The notes: generated from the letters alone by a model not told the origin. 64,000 nt of DNA from Streptomyces sp. 2114.4 (GCF_900187385.1 NZ_FYEY01000001.1:5332001-5396000), one strand, 5' to 3'. Counted from the stretch's first letter, positions 1 through 8,750 are shown. Made by a program: numbers and translations.

Positions 1-246
1 GGCGGCCTCTTCTACGGGGGCGTCCGGGCGACCGGCACCTCCGCGGGCGTGCTGGTGCCCGGCGGGGCCTGGCTGGTGACGGTGTTCCTGCTGCTGAGCA
101 ACGTCCGCCCGGAAGGCGACTTCCTTTTCGGCGCGGGGGTCGGTTCGTACATCTTCCTGCTGGGCGGCATCCTGGTCGCTGTGATCTGCGCCACCGCCGC
201 CCAGATGCGCACGACGGCCGCCCGGTACGGGCGAGTTGGCGGATGA
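1..246 (+). CDS. DUF6113-like membrane protein (C-terminal part)
   Basis: The reading frame is open from base 1 to a TGA at 244-246, so the gene begins outside the window; 81 residues are seen. The visible part has two hydrophobic stretches (around GAWLVTVFLLLS and YIFLLGGILVAVICATA) and a short basic tail, as in the small multi-pass DUF6113 proteins of Streptomyces. In related genomes such a gene follows mshB (mycothiol synthesis), but mshB is not in the window. Function is unknown. A GTG at 49 is an internal codon of this frame, not a start. The family name is from memory; being the end of a membrane protein gene is well supported. Confidence 0.7.
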   Translation, partial: GGLFYGGVRATGTSAGVLVPGGAWLVTVFLLLSNVRPEGDFLFGAGVGSYIFLLGGILVAVICATAAQMRTTAARYGRVGG

Positions 247-386
247 CCTGGTCCATACCGGGACGGATGCCGCACGGGGCGGGGTGAACGGACCGGGTAC
301 CGGGGGTTCGCCCGTGGCGGCGGTGTTCGTACGCTCCCCGGGTGCCCGCCCGCGGCGGACAGTATGGTGGTGCGCGCCGTCGCGCC

Positions 387-427
387 GCCCTGGGGGCACC
401 CCCCGGCCTGTGGCCGGGGATCATCTC
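387..427. repeat. REP-like hairpin element
   Basis: The region holds ccccggcc-tgt-ggccgggg as a tight hairpin preceded by a run of G and C. Similar small hairpins (G-run, CCCC..GGGG arms) occur at 10378-10425, 44410-44450 and 53413-53468. They resemble dispersed intergenic hairpins common in Streptomyces. It sits just before the start of the next gene. Confidence 0.35.
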
Positions 428-461
428 TGACGAGCGGCGGAGCCAACCGGGAGAACCTGCT

Positions 462-2651
462 TTGAGTCGTGAATCTGACAGTTCGTCCTCCGGCCCTCAG
501 GGCCGTGGCGGAGCCGCGTACCCATCAGGGACGCCGCCGTACGGCTCGCCCAGGGGAGATGCCGACGAGGCGCCGGCGCCCGGTGCCGCGGCGCAGCCGG
601 AGGAGCCCAAAACCGAGACCACACTGACGACGCGGATCAAGATCAATATTCCGGGGTCGCGCCCCATCCCGCCGGTCGTCGTGCGCAAGCCCGTCGGTGA
701 GGAGTCCGGCATGAACGGATCGGCTGCATCCGGCGGTCCCGCCGGTTCCCGCGGTACGCCCCGCCCTGCCCGCGGCAGCGAGCGGAACGCGGAGCGCACG
801 GCGAACACCCCCCGGCCCGAGGCCCCGGCGGACGAGGCCCCCGCGGCCGGCCGGCCCGGCCAGGGCGAGAAGACCAGCGACTGGTTCGCCCCGCGCAAAC
901 CGCAGGCCGGATCCGGCGGGCAGTCCTCCACCGGCTCCCATGCCGTGCCGCCCGCCCCGGGTGGTGCGACCCCGCCGCGTGCCCCCTCCGGCGGCAAGCC
1001 GCCGCAGCGCCCCGACCTTCCGTACTTCTCCGACAACCCGGCCCCGCAGGACGGCCCGGCCCCACAGGACGGCGCGTCGCCGTTCGACGGCGGCGCCCGG
1101 ACCGGCACAGGCGCGCGCCAGGGCGGCGGCTCGCCGTTCGACGAGGGTCCGCGCGGCGGCGGTTCGCCGTTCGACGGTGCGGGCTCCGGCGGCGGTACGC
1201 CGTTCGACGCCCCCGCCGGGCCCGCCCGTGACCACACCCCGTTCGACGCCCCGGCGGGCGGTCCGAACGGTCCGAACGGTCCGACGACCGGGCCGGCGCG
1301 CGGCAGGTCCGCGCTCAACCTCCCGCCTGGCTTCAGCGACCCCGGCACCGGCGGCACGCCCCGGATCGACGACACCGCGGAGCTCACCCCGCAGCCGCCG
1401 GCGCCGCTCGCCGGGCCGGGCAGCGGCCTCGGTGCGCCCGGCGGTGTCACGGGCGGGCTGCCCGGCGGGCCGAAGGGCGCGGCGCCCCGCGGTCCGCAGG
1501 GCACGGGCGGCGCGAAGGGGCCGCGGAGCGGTGGCCGCGACCGGGTGTCCGGCGACACGCTGGTCAGCGGCATCCCGAAGGTGCCCGGAGCCGACGGCCC
1601 GCCGTCGCCGCCGTCGCCGTTCGCGGCAGCCCCGGCCGATGACGGCGACCGGGCCGCGCCGAAGCCGCGGCCCAAGATCCCCGAGCCGATCAACCCGCCC
1701 AAGACGGGCCGCAACAAGCTCGTCCTCGCGGGCGTGGCCGTGGTGGTCCTGGCCGGTGTCGCCTACGGCGCCGGGCTGCTGCTCGACCACGCCGACGTGC
1801 CCAACGGCACCACCGCGCTGGGCGTGGACATCGGCGGCACCACCAAGGAAGACGCCGTCAAGAAGCTGGAGGCGGCGCTCAAGGGCCGCCGCGCCACACC
1901 GCTCAAGCTCACCGTGGACGGCAAGGCCACGACCCTGGAACCCGGCAAGGCCGGCCTGGACATCGACCCGCAGGCGACGGTCCGCAAGGCGGCCGGCCGG
2001 GACTACAACCCGGTCTCCGTCATCGGCTCGCTGTTCGGCGGTACCCGGCAGGCCGAGCCGGCGGTGGTCGTCGACGACGAGAAGCTGCAGATCGCGCTGG
2101 AGAACGCCGCGGGGCGCGCGAGCGCCGCCAAGGACGGCGGGATCACCTTCGAGAACGGCAAGGCGGTGCCGCACTACGGCGTGCCCCACAAGGCGATCGA
2201 TGTGAACGCCTCCATGAAGAAGGTCACCGACGCCTACCGCAACCGCGCCACGACCGGCACCGACGCACCGGTGGTGCTGGCCGCGAGCACGCAGCAGCCG
2301 CAGGTCGACAAGGCCGCGGTGAACAGGGCGATGAAGCAGTTCGCCGAGCCCGCGATGTCCGGCCTGGTGACGGTCCGTACGGATGCGGCGCACACGGTCT
2401 CCTTCAGCCCGCAGAAGTCCATCCCGAAGTTCCTGTCGTTCAAGATCGTGGACGGCAATCTGGTGCCGTACTACGACCGTCCGGCCCTCAAGGAGCTCTA
2501 CGGCGACACCTTCAACGGCGTCATGGTGACCAAGGGCGACGGCTCCAAGCACCCGGTCAGCGTCGAGGAGGTGGCGAGCGCCGTCGGCAAGGCGCTGCTC
2601 GGCACCACCCCGTCCGAACGGGTCCAGACCATCGCCACGAACGGCAGCTGA
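462..2651 (+). CDS. Membrane-anchored peptidoglycan-binding (YoaR/VanW-like) protein
   Basis: 729 residues if started at TTG 462, chosen because GGGAGA at 449-454 is spaced correctly and upstream in-frame residues look like untranslated leader. Residues 1 to about 410 are low-complexity, rich in Pro, Gly and Ala, and carry repeats of PAPQDG and five copies of [S/T]PFD (bases 1077-1251). One transmembrane segment follows near residues 415-440 (LVLAGVAVVVLAGVAY). The outside part resembles the YoaR-type putative peptidoglycan-binding domain: 'NGTTALGVDIGGTT' begins a repeat of the kind seen next to VanW domains. The likely role is binding or organising cell wall, with a long disordered cytoplasmic arm. 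No catalytic motif is seen. The stop lies in a tandem repeat. Confidence 0.7.
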   Translation: MSRESDSSSSGPQGRGGAAYPSGTPPYGSPRGDADEAPAPGAAAQPEEPKTETTLTTRIKINIPGSRPIPPVVVRKPVGEESGMNGSAASGGPAGSRGTPRPARGSERNAERTANTPRPEAPADEAPAAGRPGQGEKTSDWFAPRKPQAGSGGQSSTGSHAVPPAPGGATPPRAPSGGKPPQRPDLPYFSDNPAPQDGPAPQDGASPFDGGARTGTGARQGGGSPFDEGPRGGGSPFDGAGSGGGTPFDAPAGPARDHTPFDAPAGGPNGPNGPTTGPARGRSALNLPPGFSDPGTGGTPRIDDTAELTPQPPAPLAGPGSGLGAPGGVTGGLPGGPKGAAPRGPQGTGGAKGPRSGGRDRVSGDTLVSGIPKVPGADGPPSPPSPFAAAPADDGDRAAPKPRPKIPEPINPPKTGRNKLVLAGVAVVVLAGVAYGAGLLLDHADVPNGTTALGVDIGGTTKEDAVKKLEAALKGRRATPLKLTVDGKATTLEPGKAGLDIDPQATVRKAAGRDYNPVSVIGSLFGGTRQAEPAVVVDDEKLQIALENAAGRASAAKDGGITFENGKAVPHYGVPHKAIDVNASMKKVTDAYRNRATTGTDAPVVLAASTQQPQVDKAAVNRAMKQFAEPAMSGLVTVRTDAAHTVSFSPQKSIPKFLSFKIVDGNLVPYYDRPALKELYGDTFNGVMVTKGDGSKHPVSVEEVASAVGKALLGTTPSERVQTIATNGS

Positions 2652-2773
2652 GCACGGACACGAGCGGCAGCTGAGCATCGCCGCACACGGCAACCGACGC
2701 CGACGCGCACGGCAACTGACCGCCGGTGCGCACGGCAACCGACCGCCGGTGCGCACGGCAACTGACCACCGAG
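2637..2773 (+). repeat. Tandem repeat, period 22-23 bp, through a stop codon
   Basis: About six degenerate copies: 2637-2659, 2660-2682, 2683-2704, 2705-2727, 2728-2750 and 2751-2773. The last three are the most alike, each starting GCGCACGGCAAC. The TGA of the upstream gene (2649-2651) lies in the first copy, so the array grew from the 3' end of the gene outward. Confidence 0.8.
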
Positions 2774-2793
2774 CGAAGCAAAACCGCAGGTGA

Positions 2794-2849
2794 GAGGCCC
2801 CCGCAGGGCGTCTTCCCGGGACACCCGGAGAAGACCCCTAGGGGGCCTC
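2794..2849 (+). terminator. Long imperfect hairpin, likely terminator
   Basis: GAGGCCCCC at 2794-2802 pairs with GGGGGCCTC at 2841-2849; inside, GTCTTC (2810-2815) pairs with GAAGAC (2830-2835). It lies between the cell-wall protein and the ABC operon. There is no T-run, as usual in Streptomyces. Confidence 0.55.
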
Positions 2850-2853
2850 ACCC

Positions 2854-2867
2854 ATGACAGATGTCAT
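2854..2867. promoter_or_regulatory. 14-bp palindrome upstream of ABC/two-component operon
   Basis: ATGACA-GA-TGTCAT has perfect 6-bp arms. It lies 60 bp before the ABC ATPase start and is AT-rich for its surroundings. The operon encodes its own NarL-type response regulator, whose family binds such short inverted repeats, so it is a likely autoregulatory operator. This is inference. Confidence 0.5.
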
Positions 2868-2926
2868 CCCACAGTGCATACAGCAGACACTGCCGCGCGC
2901 GGGCCGGGTCCCGGAAGCTGAAGCAC

Positions 2927-3898
2927 ATGACGACCACAGCGACCACCACACCCACCACCGCGCAGGGGGCGGACCGGGCACCCGTGGTCAGCTTCCGGCA
3001 GGTCAGCAAGAGTTACGGCGCGGTGCGCGCGGTGACCGACCTGGACCTGGAGCTGTCCCCGGGAGAGACCGTCGCGCTCCTCGGCCCGAACGGCGCGGGC
3101 AAGTCCTCGGCCCTCGACCTGCTCCTCGGCCTGCGCCACGCCGACTCCGGCAGCGTGACCCTCTTCGGCACGACCCCGCAGCGCGCCATCGCGCAGGGCA
3201 AGGTCGGCGCGATGCTGCAGAGCGGCGGCCTGATGGAGGGCGTCAAGGTCAAGGAACTGGTCAAGCTCGCCCGCGATCTGCACCCGCGCGGCTACCCGCT
3301 CGACCGGATCCTGGCCTCCGCCGGCATCACCGACATCGCCGACCGCCTGGTCGACAAGCTCTCCGGCGGCCAGGAACAGCGGGTGCGCTTCGCCCTCGCC
3401 ACGGCCGGCGCCAATGACCTGATCGTGCTGGACGAGCCGACCACCGGTATGGACGTCTCCGCCCGGCAGACCTTCTGGGGCGCGATGCGCCGGCAGGCCG
3501 AGCAGGGCCGTACGGTCCTCTTTGCGACGCACTACCTCGAAGAGGCCGACGAGATCGCCGACCGGGTGATCGTGCTGCACCGCGGCCGGGTGCTCGCCGA
3601 CGGCACCGCCGCCGAGATCAAGGCCAGGGCGGGCGCCCGCAGGATCAGCTTCGAGCTCGACGGGCCGGTCGACCGCGAGGCGCTGCAGAGCCTGCCGTCC
3701 CTGGCCGCCCTGGAGATCTCCGGACGCACGGTCCGCATCCGGTCCCACGACGCCGATGCCACCGTCCACGCTCTCTACGGCCTCGGCCTGCGCCCGCACC
3801 ACCTCGAAGTCACCGGCCTCGGTCTGGAACAGGCCTTCATCGCCCTGACCACCGCTTCCGACGCGACCCCCGCCACCGCCGAGGAGGCGGCCCGATGA
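2927..3898 (+). CDS. ABC transporter ATP-binding protein
   Basis: 323 residues. ATG 2927 is chosen because GGAAG at 2913-2917 precedes it and the homologous part begins soon after; an in-frame ATG at 2861 lies in the palindrome. Walker A is GPNGAGKSS, the ABC signature is LSGGQEQR and Walker B is LIVLDEP followed by TTGMD. The switch His is in FATHYLEEADEIADR. The C-terminal 100 residues resemble the extra domain of DrrA/ABC-2 exporters. It energises the permease encoded next, with a 4-bp overlap (ATGA), and is probably controlled by the downstream kinase/regulator pair, an arrangement known for drug, lipid or peptide stress exporters. The substrate cannot be read from sequence. Confidence 0.92.
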   Translation: MTTTATTTPTTAQGADRAPVVSFRQVSKSYGAVRAVTDLDLELSPGETVALLGPNGAGKSSALDLLLGLRHADSGSVTLFGTTPQRAIAQGKVGAMLQSGGLMEGVKVKELVKLARDLHPRGYPLDRILASAGITDIADRLVDKLSGGQEQRVRFALATAGANDLIVLDEPTTGMDVSARQTFWGAMRRQAEQGRTVLFATHYLEEADEIADRVIVLHRGRVLADGTAAEIKARAGARRISFELDGPVDREALQSLPSLAALEISGRTVRIRSHDADATVHALYGLGLRPHHLEVTGLGLEQAFIALTTASDATPATAEEAAR

Positions 3899-4632
3899 CC
3901 ACCCTGATCAAGCTGGAGATCACCCGCGCACTGCGCAACAAGAAGTTCCTCTTCTTCTCGGTGATCTATCCGCCGGCGCTGTACCTGATCATCGCCGGCG
4001 GCGCGGACAGCAAGCCGATCCCCGGGATGAAGCTGGACATGGCGCTCTATTTCATGGTGTCCATGGCCACACTCGGTGCCCTGACCGCCGTGCTGATGGG
4101 CAACAGTGAGCGCATCGCCAAGGAGCGGGAGACGGGCTGGGTGCGACAGCTGAGGCTGACGGCCCTGCCCGGACGCGGTTATGTCGCCGCCAAGATGGCC
4201 TCCGCCGCGACTGTCAGCCTGCCGTCGATCCTGCTGGTCATGATCGTCGCCGCGGCGGTCAAGGGCGTACGGCTCGAAGCCTGGCAGTGGATCTCCATCG
4301 CCGCCGGCACCTGGCTCGGCAGCTTCGTCTTCGCCGCCCTGGGCGTCGCCATCGGCTATCTGGCCACCGGTGACGCGGTCCGTCCGATCACCATCCTGTG
4401 CTATTTCGGCCTGGCCCTCCTCGGCGGCCTGTGGATGCCACTGACGTCCCTGCCGCAGTGGGCGCAGAACATCGCAGAATGGCTGCCCACGCATGCGTAC
4501 ACCGCGCTCGGCACCGCCATAGAGGCCGGTGGGGTACCGCATGTGAAGGACATGGCCATACTGGCCGGGTATCTGCTGGTCTTCGCCGGTGGCGCGGCCT
4601 GGCTCTACCGCAAGGACACCCGGAAGGCGTGA
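3895..4632 (+). CDS. ABC-2 type permease
   Basis: 245 residues with about six hydrophobic segments, starting after LEITRALRNKKFLFFSVIYP, a typical ABC-2 beginning. It overlaps the ATPase gene by 4 bp, so the two are translationally coupled and form one exporter. The ATG of the sensor kinase gene follows 10 bp after the stop, placing all in one operon. Family members move drugs, lipids or antimicrobial peptides outward; nothing here fixes the substrate. A two-component system encoded directly downstream suggests the exporter responds to membrane stress. Confidence 0.9.
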   Translation: MTTLIKLEITRALRNKKFLFFSVIYPPALYLIIAGGADSKPIPGMKLDMALYFMVSMATLGALTAVLMGNSERIAKERETGWVRQLRLTALPGRGYVAAKMASAATVSLPSILLVMIVAAAVKGVRLEAWQWISIAAGTWLGSFVFAALGVAIGYLATGDAVRPITILCYFGLALLGGLWMPLTSLPQWAQNIAEWLPTHAYTALGTAIEAGGVPHVKDMAILAGYLLVFAGGAAWLYRKDTRKA

Positions 4633-4642
4633 GGCACGGCAG

Positions 4643-5887
4643 ATGGAGAGCGAGCCCTGGGCCGACGGTCCCATAAGGATCGGGCAGGAGCCCCGCAACC
4701 GCCGCCAGGCGGTCGCCAAGACGATGTGGGTCGGCGTCTGGCTGCTGTATCTGGCCGGGCCGGTGGGCGGGCTGCTGCAGGCCGGTGTCCCCACCGCCGA
4801 GCGGATCTGGGGCGGCCTGGGGCTCACCCTCTTCGTGGTCTCCTACGTGCTGCTGGTCTTCCGGCACATGTGGCGGAAGACGACCGGCCTGCTGCAGTAC
4901 GGCGCGCCGGCCCTGATGCTGGCGCTGTCCACCGCGCTCTCGTGGACGCTGGGCTTCTCCTGGCTGGTGCTGTTCATCTTCACCAGCGTGGCCTGCGCCG
5001 TGGTGCTGCCCTGGCGGGAGTCCCGCTGGGCCATTCCCCTGGTGACCGTGGTGCTGCTCGCCGTCGGGGTGCGCTATCCGGAGATCCGCGGCTACTACCT
5101 CTTCGCCTATGGCCTGCCCGCGCTGGGCGTCGGCTTCATGATGGTCGGGGTGCAGCATCTGATCCATACGACCGCGGAGCTGCGCGCCGCCCGCCAGGAG
5201 GTCGCCCGCCTCGCCGCCAACGACGAGCGGCTGCGCCTCGCCCGCGATCTGCACGACCTCCTCGGCCACTCCCTCTCGCTGATCACGCTCAAGAGCGAGC
5301 TGGCCGGCCGGATGCTGCCCGGCCGGCCGTCCGACGCCGCCCGGCAGATCGCCGACATCGAGCAGGTCAGCAGGCAGGCGCTGGTCGATGTGCGGGAGGC
5401 GGTCACCGGCTATCGCCGACCGCGGCTCGCCGTCGAACTCGCCGGGGCGCGGACCGCGCTGCGCACGGCAGGGGTGCAGGTCACCGCCGACCCCGCGCTG
5501 GAGGGCGAATACCGCGGGCTCGCCACCGACGCGGAGAGCGCGCTGGCCTGGGCGCTGAGGGAGGCCGTGACCAACGTCGTACGGCACAGCGGCGCCCACC
5601 GCTGCGAGCTGCTGCTCGCCGAGGAGTGGGAGGCCGACGAGCGCTGCTGCCTGTGCCTGACGGTGATCGACGACGGCGCCGGCCCGCCGCGCACTCAGCA
5701 CGACGGCAACGGCCTGAGCGGCCTGCGCGAACGCCTCGCCATGGCCGAAGGCCGCCTGGAAACCGGCCCCGCCCCGCGCGGCCGCGGCTTCGCCCTCCGG
5801 GCCTACGTACCCCTGGCCCCGGCCCCGAGGAGTGCCGCGGCCCCCGCCCCGGAGATATCCCCCGAGCCCGCCACCGGCCCGGCGTAG
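4643..5887 (+). CDS. Sensor histidine kinase, DesK/NarL type
   Basis: 414 residues. Start ATG 4643 has GAGG at 4631-4634 ahead of it. Residues about 28-165 contain several membrane segments with very short loops, as in DesK-like thermo/lipid sensors with no large outside domain. The HisKA_3 box is LARDLHDLLGHSLSL with His near residue 207; the ATPase N box is EAVTNVVRHSG (near 306) and the G box GNGLSGLRERL (near 355). A Pro/Ala-rich tail ends the protein. It would phosphorylate the regulator encoded 160 bp downstream. Signals sensed by this family include membrane fluidity and membrane-active drugs; here the linked exporter suggests the latter, by inference. Confidence 0.9.
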   Translation: MESEPWADGPIRIGQEPRNRRQAVAKTMWVGVWLLYLAGPVGGLLQAGVPTAERIWGGLGLTLFVVSYVLLVFRHMWRKTTGLLQYGAPALMLALSTALSWTLGFSWLVLFIFTSVACAVVLPWRESRWAIPLVTVVLLAVGVRYPEIRGYYLFAYGLPALGVGFMMVGVQHLIHTTAELRAARQEVARLAANDERLRLARDLHDLLGHSLSLITLKSELAGRMLPGRPSDAARQIADIEQVSRQALVDVREAVTGYRRPRLAVELAGARTALRTAGVQVTADPALEGEYRGLATDAESALAWALREAVTNVVRHSGAHRCELLLAEEWEADERCCLCLTVIDDGAGPPRTQHDGNGLSGLRERLAMAEGRLETGPAPRGRGFALRAYVPLAPAPRSAAAPAPEISPEPATGPA

Positions 5888-6037
5888 GCGCGTGGCCCGG
5901 TCGTCGGCCACGGGGCCGTGGGGGCCGGAGGCCGGGTGCACGGGCCCACGGACGCGCAGGCGCACTGCACGCGTACGCGCACCGCACGCACCGGCCCATG
6001 AATCCACAGGCCCACCTCTCCCACCCCCCGTACGGCT

Positions 6038-6043
6038 TAGGCT
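6038..6043 (+). promoter_or_regulatory. Leaderless -10 hexamer for the response regulator
   Basis: TAGGCT ends 7 nt before the ATG at 6051, which would place transcription start at the A of ATG. No Shine-Dalgarno precedes the ATG. It could let the regulator be expressed apart from the exporter operon. Confidence 0.5.
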
Positions 6044-6050
6044 GACCCGC

Positions 6051-6656
6051 ATGATCAGACTGCTGTTGGCGGAGGACCAGTCGATGGTCCGGGAGGCGCT
6101 GGCCGCGCTGCTGTCGCTGGAGGACGATCTGGAGGTCGTGGCGCAGGCGGCGCGCGGGGACGAGGTGCTTGCGGCGGCGCGCGCCCACGCCGTCGACGTC
6201 GCGCTCCTGGACATCGAGATGCCCGGCATCAGCGGACTGGACGCCGCGGCCGCGCTGCGTGATGAGCTGCCCGGCGTGAAGGTCGTCATCCTCACCACCT
6301 TCGGCCGCCCCGGATATCTGCGCCGTGCGATGGAGTGCGGCGCCGATGCCTTTCTGGTCAAGGACGCCCCGGCGGCCCGGCTCGCGGAGGCGGTACGGCG
6401 CGTACTGCGCGGCGAGCGCGTCATCGACCCGGTGCTGGCCGCGGCCGCGCTCGCCGACGGCGCCAGCCCGCTGACCGAGCGCGAGCGGGAGGTGCTGCGG
6501 ACCGCCGCCGACGGCTCCACCAACGCCGAGATCGCCGACGCCCTGCACCTGTCCCAGGGAACGGTCCGCAACTACCTCTCCACGGCCATCCAGAAGACCG
6601 GCGCCCGCAACCGCGCGGAGGCGGTCGTGACGGCCCGCGACAAGGGCTGGCTGTAG
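6051..6656 (+). CDS. Response regulator, NarL/FixJ family
   Basis: 201 residues. The receiver domain has acidic AEDQ near the start, the phospho-acceptor Asp54 in ALLDIEMPG, and the conserved Thr and Lys (ILTTFGR, LVKDAPA). The LuxR-type helix-turn-helix is at about 140-195 (LTEREREVLRTAADG, NAEIADALHLSQGTVRNYL). ATG 6051 is chosen since MIRLLLAEDQ is the family beginning; it is probably leaderless. It pairs with the DesK-like kinase encoded just before and likely controls the ABC exporter through the palindrome at 2854-2867. Confidence 0.93.
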   Translation: MIRLLLAEDQSMVREALAALLSLEDDLEVVAQAARGDEVLAAARAHAVDVALLDIEMPGISGLDAAAALRDELPGVKVVILTTFGRPGYLRRAMECGADAFLVKDAPAARLAEAVRRVLRGERVIDPVLAAAALADGASPLTEREREVLRTAADGSTNAEIADALHLSQGTVRNYLSTAIQKTGARNRAEAVVTARDKGWL

Positions 6657-6754
6657 GGGGGAGGCCGGGCCACCGGACGCCGGGCGCCACGCGCTCGCCC
6701 CGGGACTTTCGCCCCCGTGCGGTGCGCGGCCCTCTCGCGCAGGCTGGAAGTGTT

Positions 6755-7882
6755 ATGCCTGCCTACCGAGCCGTGGAGCGCGGTCGTGGCACCGTGGTGC
6801 TGCTGATCGCCGTGATCCTCGGTGTCACGGTCCTGGACTCGGTCTCCCAACCGGAGCTGCACGAGTCGTCCTTCCTGGGCATCGCACCGCTGTATGCCGC
6901 GCTGCGCTGCTCGCTCCGGCAGACGCTCCTGGTGGCGGCCGTCTACGTGGCGTGTCTGATCTACGTCGACCTCTTCATGGTGGTCGATTGGGGCCCCGTC
7001 AACCGGATCGTCGGCATCTTCGGTGCGTGCCTGGTGGCGGCCTTCTCCTTGGTGCTGTGCCGGACCCGCGTACAGCGCGAGGCGCTGCACGCACGCACCA
7101 GGCTGGTGGCGGACACCGTCCAGCGGGCGATGCTGCGCGAACTGCCGCTCACCGCCGGACCGGTCGAGGCGTACGGCTTCTACGTCTCCGCCCAGGAGGG
7201 GGCCAGGGTCGGCGGCGACATCTACGAGGCCATCGAGACCCCGCACGGGCTGCGGCTGATGATCGGCGATGTGCAGGGCAAGGGCATGCCGGCGATCGGG
7301 GCGGGCCTGGAGGTGCTGGCCTCGTTCCGGGAGGCCGCCCAGCATGTGGACTCGCTGGAGGAGGTGGCCGAGCGCATGGAGCAGGCGCTGGCCCGCCACA
7401 ACACCCGCTCGGTCGAGCAGGGCGCCGACGAGCGCTTCGTCACGGCGCTGCTGATGGAGTTCCGCGCCGGATCCGGCCCACTGCAGGGCCGGGTACTCTC
7501 CTGCGGCCACATCCCGTACTACGTGCTGCGCCACGGCGAGGTCCAGGAGCGCCGGGACGGTGAGGGCGGGCTGCCGCTGGGCCTGGGCGCGCTCGGTGGC
7601 GAGCCGCGCCGCAGCGTACGTGTCCACCCGGAACCCGACGACTGGGTGGTGCTGTGCACGGACGGGGTGACCGAGGCGCGCGGCGAGGACGGCGAGTTCT
7701 ACCCCCTGGCCGAGCGGCTGGCCGGCTGGATTGATCTCACCCCCGCCGAGCTGGCCCAAACCCTCCGCGCCGACCTGGAGAGCTTCACCGACGGCGAGCT
7801 CAAGGACGACGCGACCGCGCTGGTGGTCCGCCGCAGCCCCGCCGCCACTCAGTTGAGCATGGCGCGCGCCGCGGCAGCTTGA
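6755..7882 (+). CDS. Membrane SpoIIE-type serine/threonine phosphatase
   Basis: 375 residues. Start ATG 6755. Residues about 12-115 hold three to four membrane segments; a short helical linker leads to a PPM/SpoIIE phosphatase domain (about 130-365) with the metal-binding Asp motifs GGDIYEA, GDVQGKG, the CGHIPYYVLR strand, CTDGVTEAR and DDATALVV. No PAS, GAF or kinase domain is seen. Such proteins usually dephosphorylate anti-anti-sigma factors and so help switch stress or development sigma factors; the partner is not in this window. Its 3' end overlaps the end of the convergent transglutaminase-like gene by 34 bp. Confidence 0.88.
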   Translation: MPAYRAVERGRGTVVLLIAVILGVTVLDSVSQPELHESSFLGIAPLYAALRCSLRQTLLVAAVYVACLIYVDLFMVVDWGPVNRIVGIFGACLVAAFSLVLCRTRVQREALHARTRLVADTVQRAMLRELPLTAGPVEAYGFYVSAQEGARVGGDIYEAIETPHGLRLMIGDVQGKGMPAIGAGLEVLASFREAAQHVDSLEEVAERMEQALARHNTRSVEQGADERFVTALLMEFRAGSGPLQGRVLSCGHIPYYVLRHGEVQERRDGEGGLPLGLGALGGEPRRSVRVHPEPDDWVVLCTDGVTEARGEDGEFYPLAERLAGWIDLTPAELAQTLRADLESFTDGELKDDATALVVRRSPAATQLSMARAAAA

Positions 7883-8733
7883 CGCCGTATCGCCTTCGCG
7901 CCGGCCGGGTCGACGGCCTCCACCACCCGGGCGTACTCCTCCAGCTCGGCCGCTCCGGCAAAAAACTCCCCGCGCTGGACGAGCAGGTGGGCGCGCTCCA
8001 GGCGCAGCCGCGCCGGATGGCTCGGCAGCAGCAGCGACAGCTCCAGCGCCCAGAGCTGCACCGCGCTGTGCTCCGGGCGCGCCTGCGCCCAGGCCCGGAT
8101 GTTGTTGAGCACCCGCAGCACGATGTCCAGCGGACCGGCGGGCGTCATCATTCGCGCGCTCAGCGGCTCACCGGTCGCGCCGGCGACCAGCAGCCCCGCG
8201 TCCTCCTCGGTGAGCAGCCGCCCGCCCGCGAACGGATCGGCCAGGACGTGCGCACCGGCCGGATCACCGAAGCCGACGACGAAGTGCCCCGGCAGGGCCA
8301 CCCCGTAGACAGGTGCGCCGGCCCGCCGCGCCACCTCCATCCACACCACCGACAGCAGGATCGGCAGGCCCCGGCGCCGCCGCAGCACCTCGTGCAGCAG
8401 CGAGGACTCCAGCCGCCGGTAGTCGGCGGGGGAGCCGCCGAAGCCGCAGCGGGTGCCCAGCAGCTCGGCGAGGTTGCGGGCCCAGGCACCCGGGCCGCCG
8501 GCCGGGGAGTACGGCAGGAGCCCGGCCAGCCGGTCCAGCTCGATCTGGGCCGCGTCATAACCCGCCTCGTCCAGCGCGGGGTCGGCCTCGGCGCCGATCA
8601 GCAGGCACAGCACCGCCAGATCGGGCCGCTCGGCCCGCGCGGCGTCGGCGAACTGCCGCCGCCGTGCGGCGCGGCCGCCGTCCGGCTCCGGCTCGGGTTC
8701 CGGCCCGGGGCCGGCTCCGGGTGCGTGGGGCAT
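7849..8733 (-). CDS. SirB1-like transglutaminase-fold protein
   Basis: 294 residues from ATG 8733, with GGGGAG ahead of it. The N-terminal 25 residues are Pro/Glu-rich. The core reads LESSLLHEVLRRRRGLPILL, then VARRAGAPVYGVALPGHF and VLADPFAGG. The His (PGHF) and Asp (ADP) of the transglutaminase triad are kept, but no Cys stands where the nucleophile is expected (LPILLSVVW), as in other SirB1-type proteins, so thiol chemistry is unlikely. The C-terminus is helical and TPR-like. It starts 17 bp after the acetyltransferase stop and is probably co-transcribed with it. The role is unknown. Confidence 0.8.
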   Translation of the reverse strand: MPHAPGAGPGPEPEPEPDGGRAARRRQFADAARAERPDLAVLCLLIGAEADPALDEAGYDAAQIELDRLAGLLPYSPAGGPGAWARNLAELLGTRCGFGGSPADYRRLESSLLHEVLRRRRGLPILLSVVWMEVARRAGAPVYGVALPGHFVVGFGDPAGAHVLADPFAGGRLLTEEDAGLLVAGATGEPLSARMMTPAGPLDIVLRVLNNIRAWAQARPEHSAVQLWALELSLLLPSHPARLRLERAHLLVQRGEFFAGAAELEEYARVVEAVDPAGAKAIRRQAAAARAMLN

Positions 8734-8750
8734 GGCAGAGGGCTCCCCGT

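Noticed and set aside
525..2756. Long open frame on the minus strand (743 codons)
   Set aside because: It is the shadow of the cell-wall protein gene; its composition is Arg/Gly-rich nonsense typical of antisense frames in high-G+C DNA.
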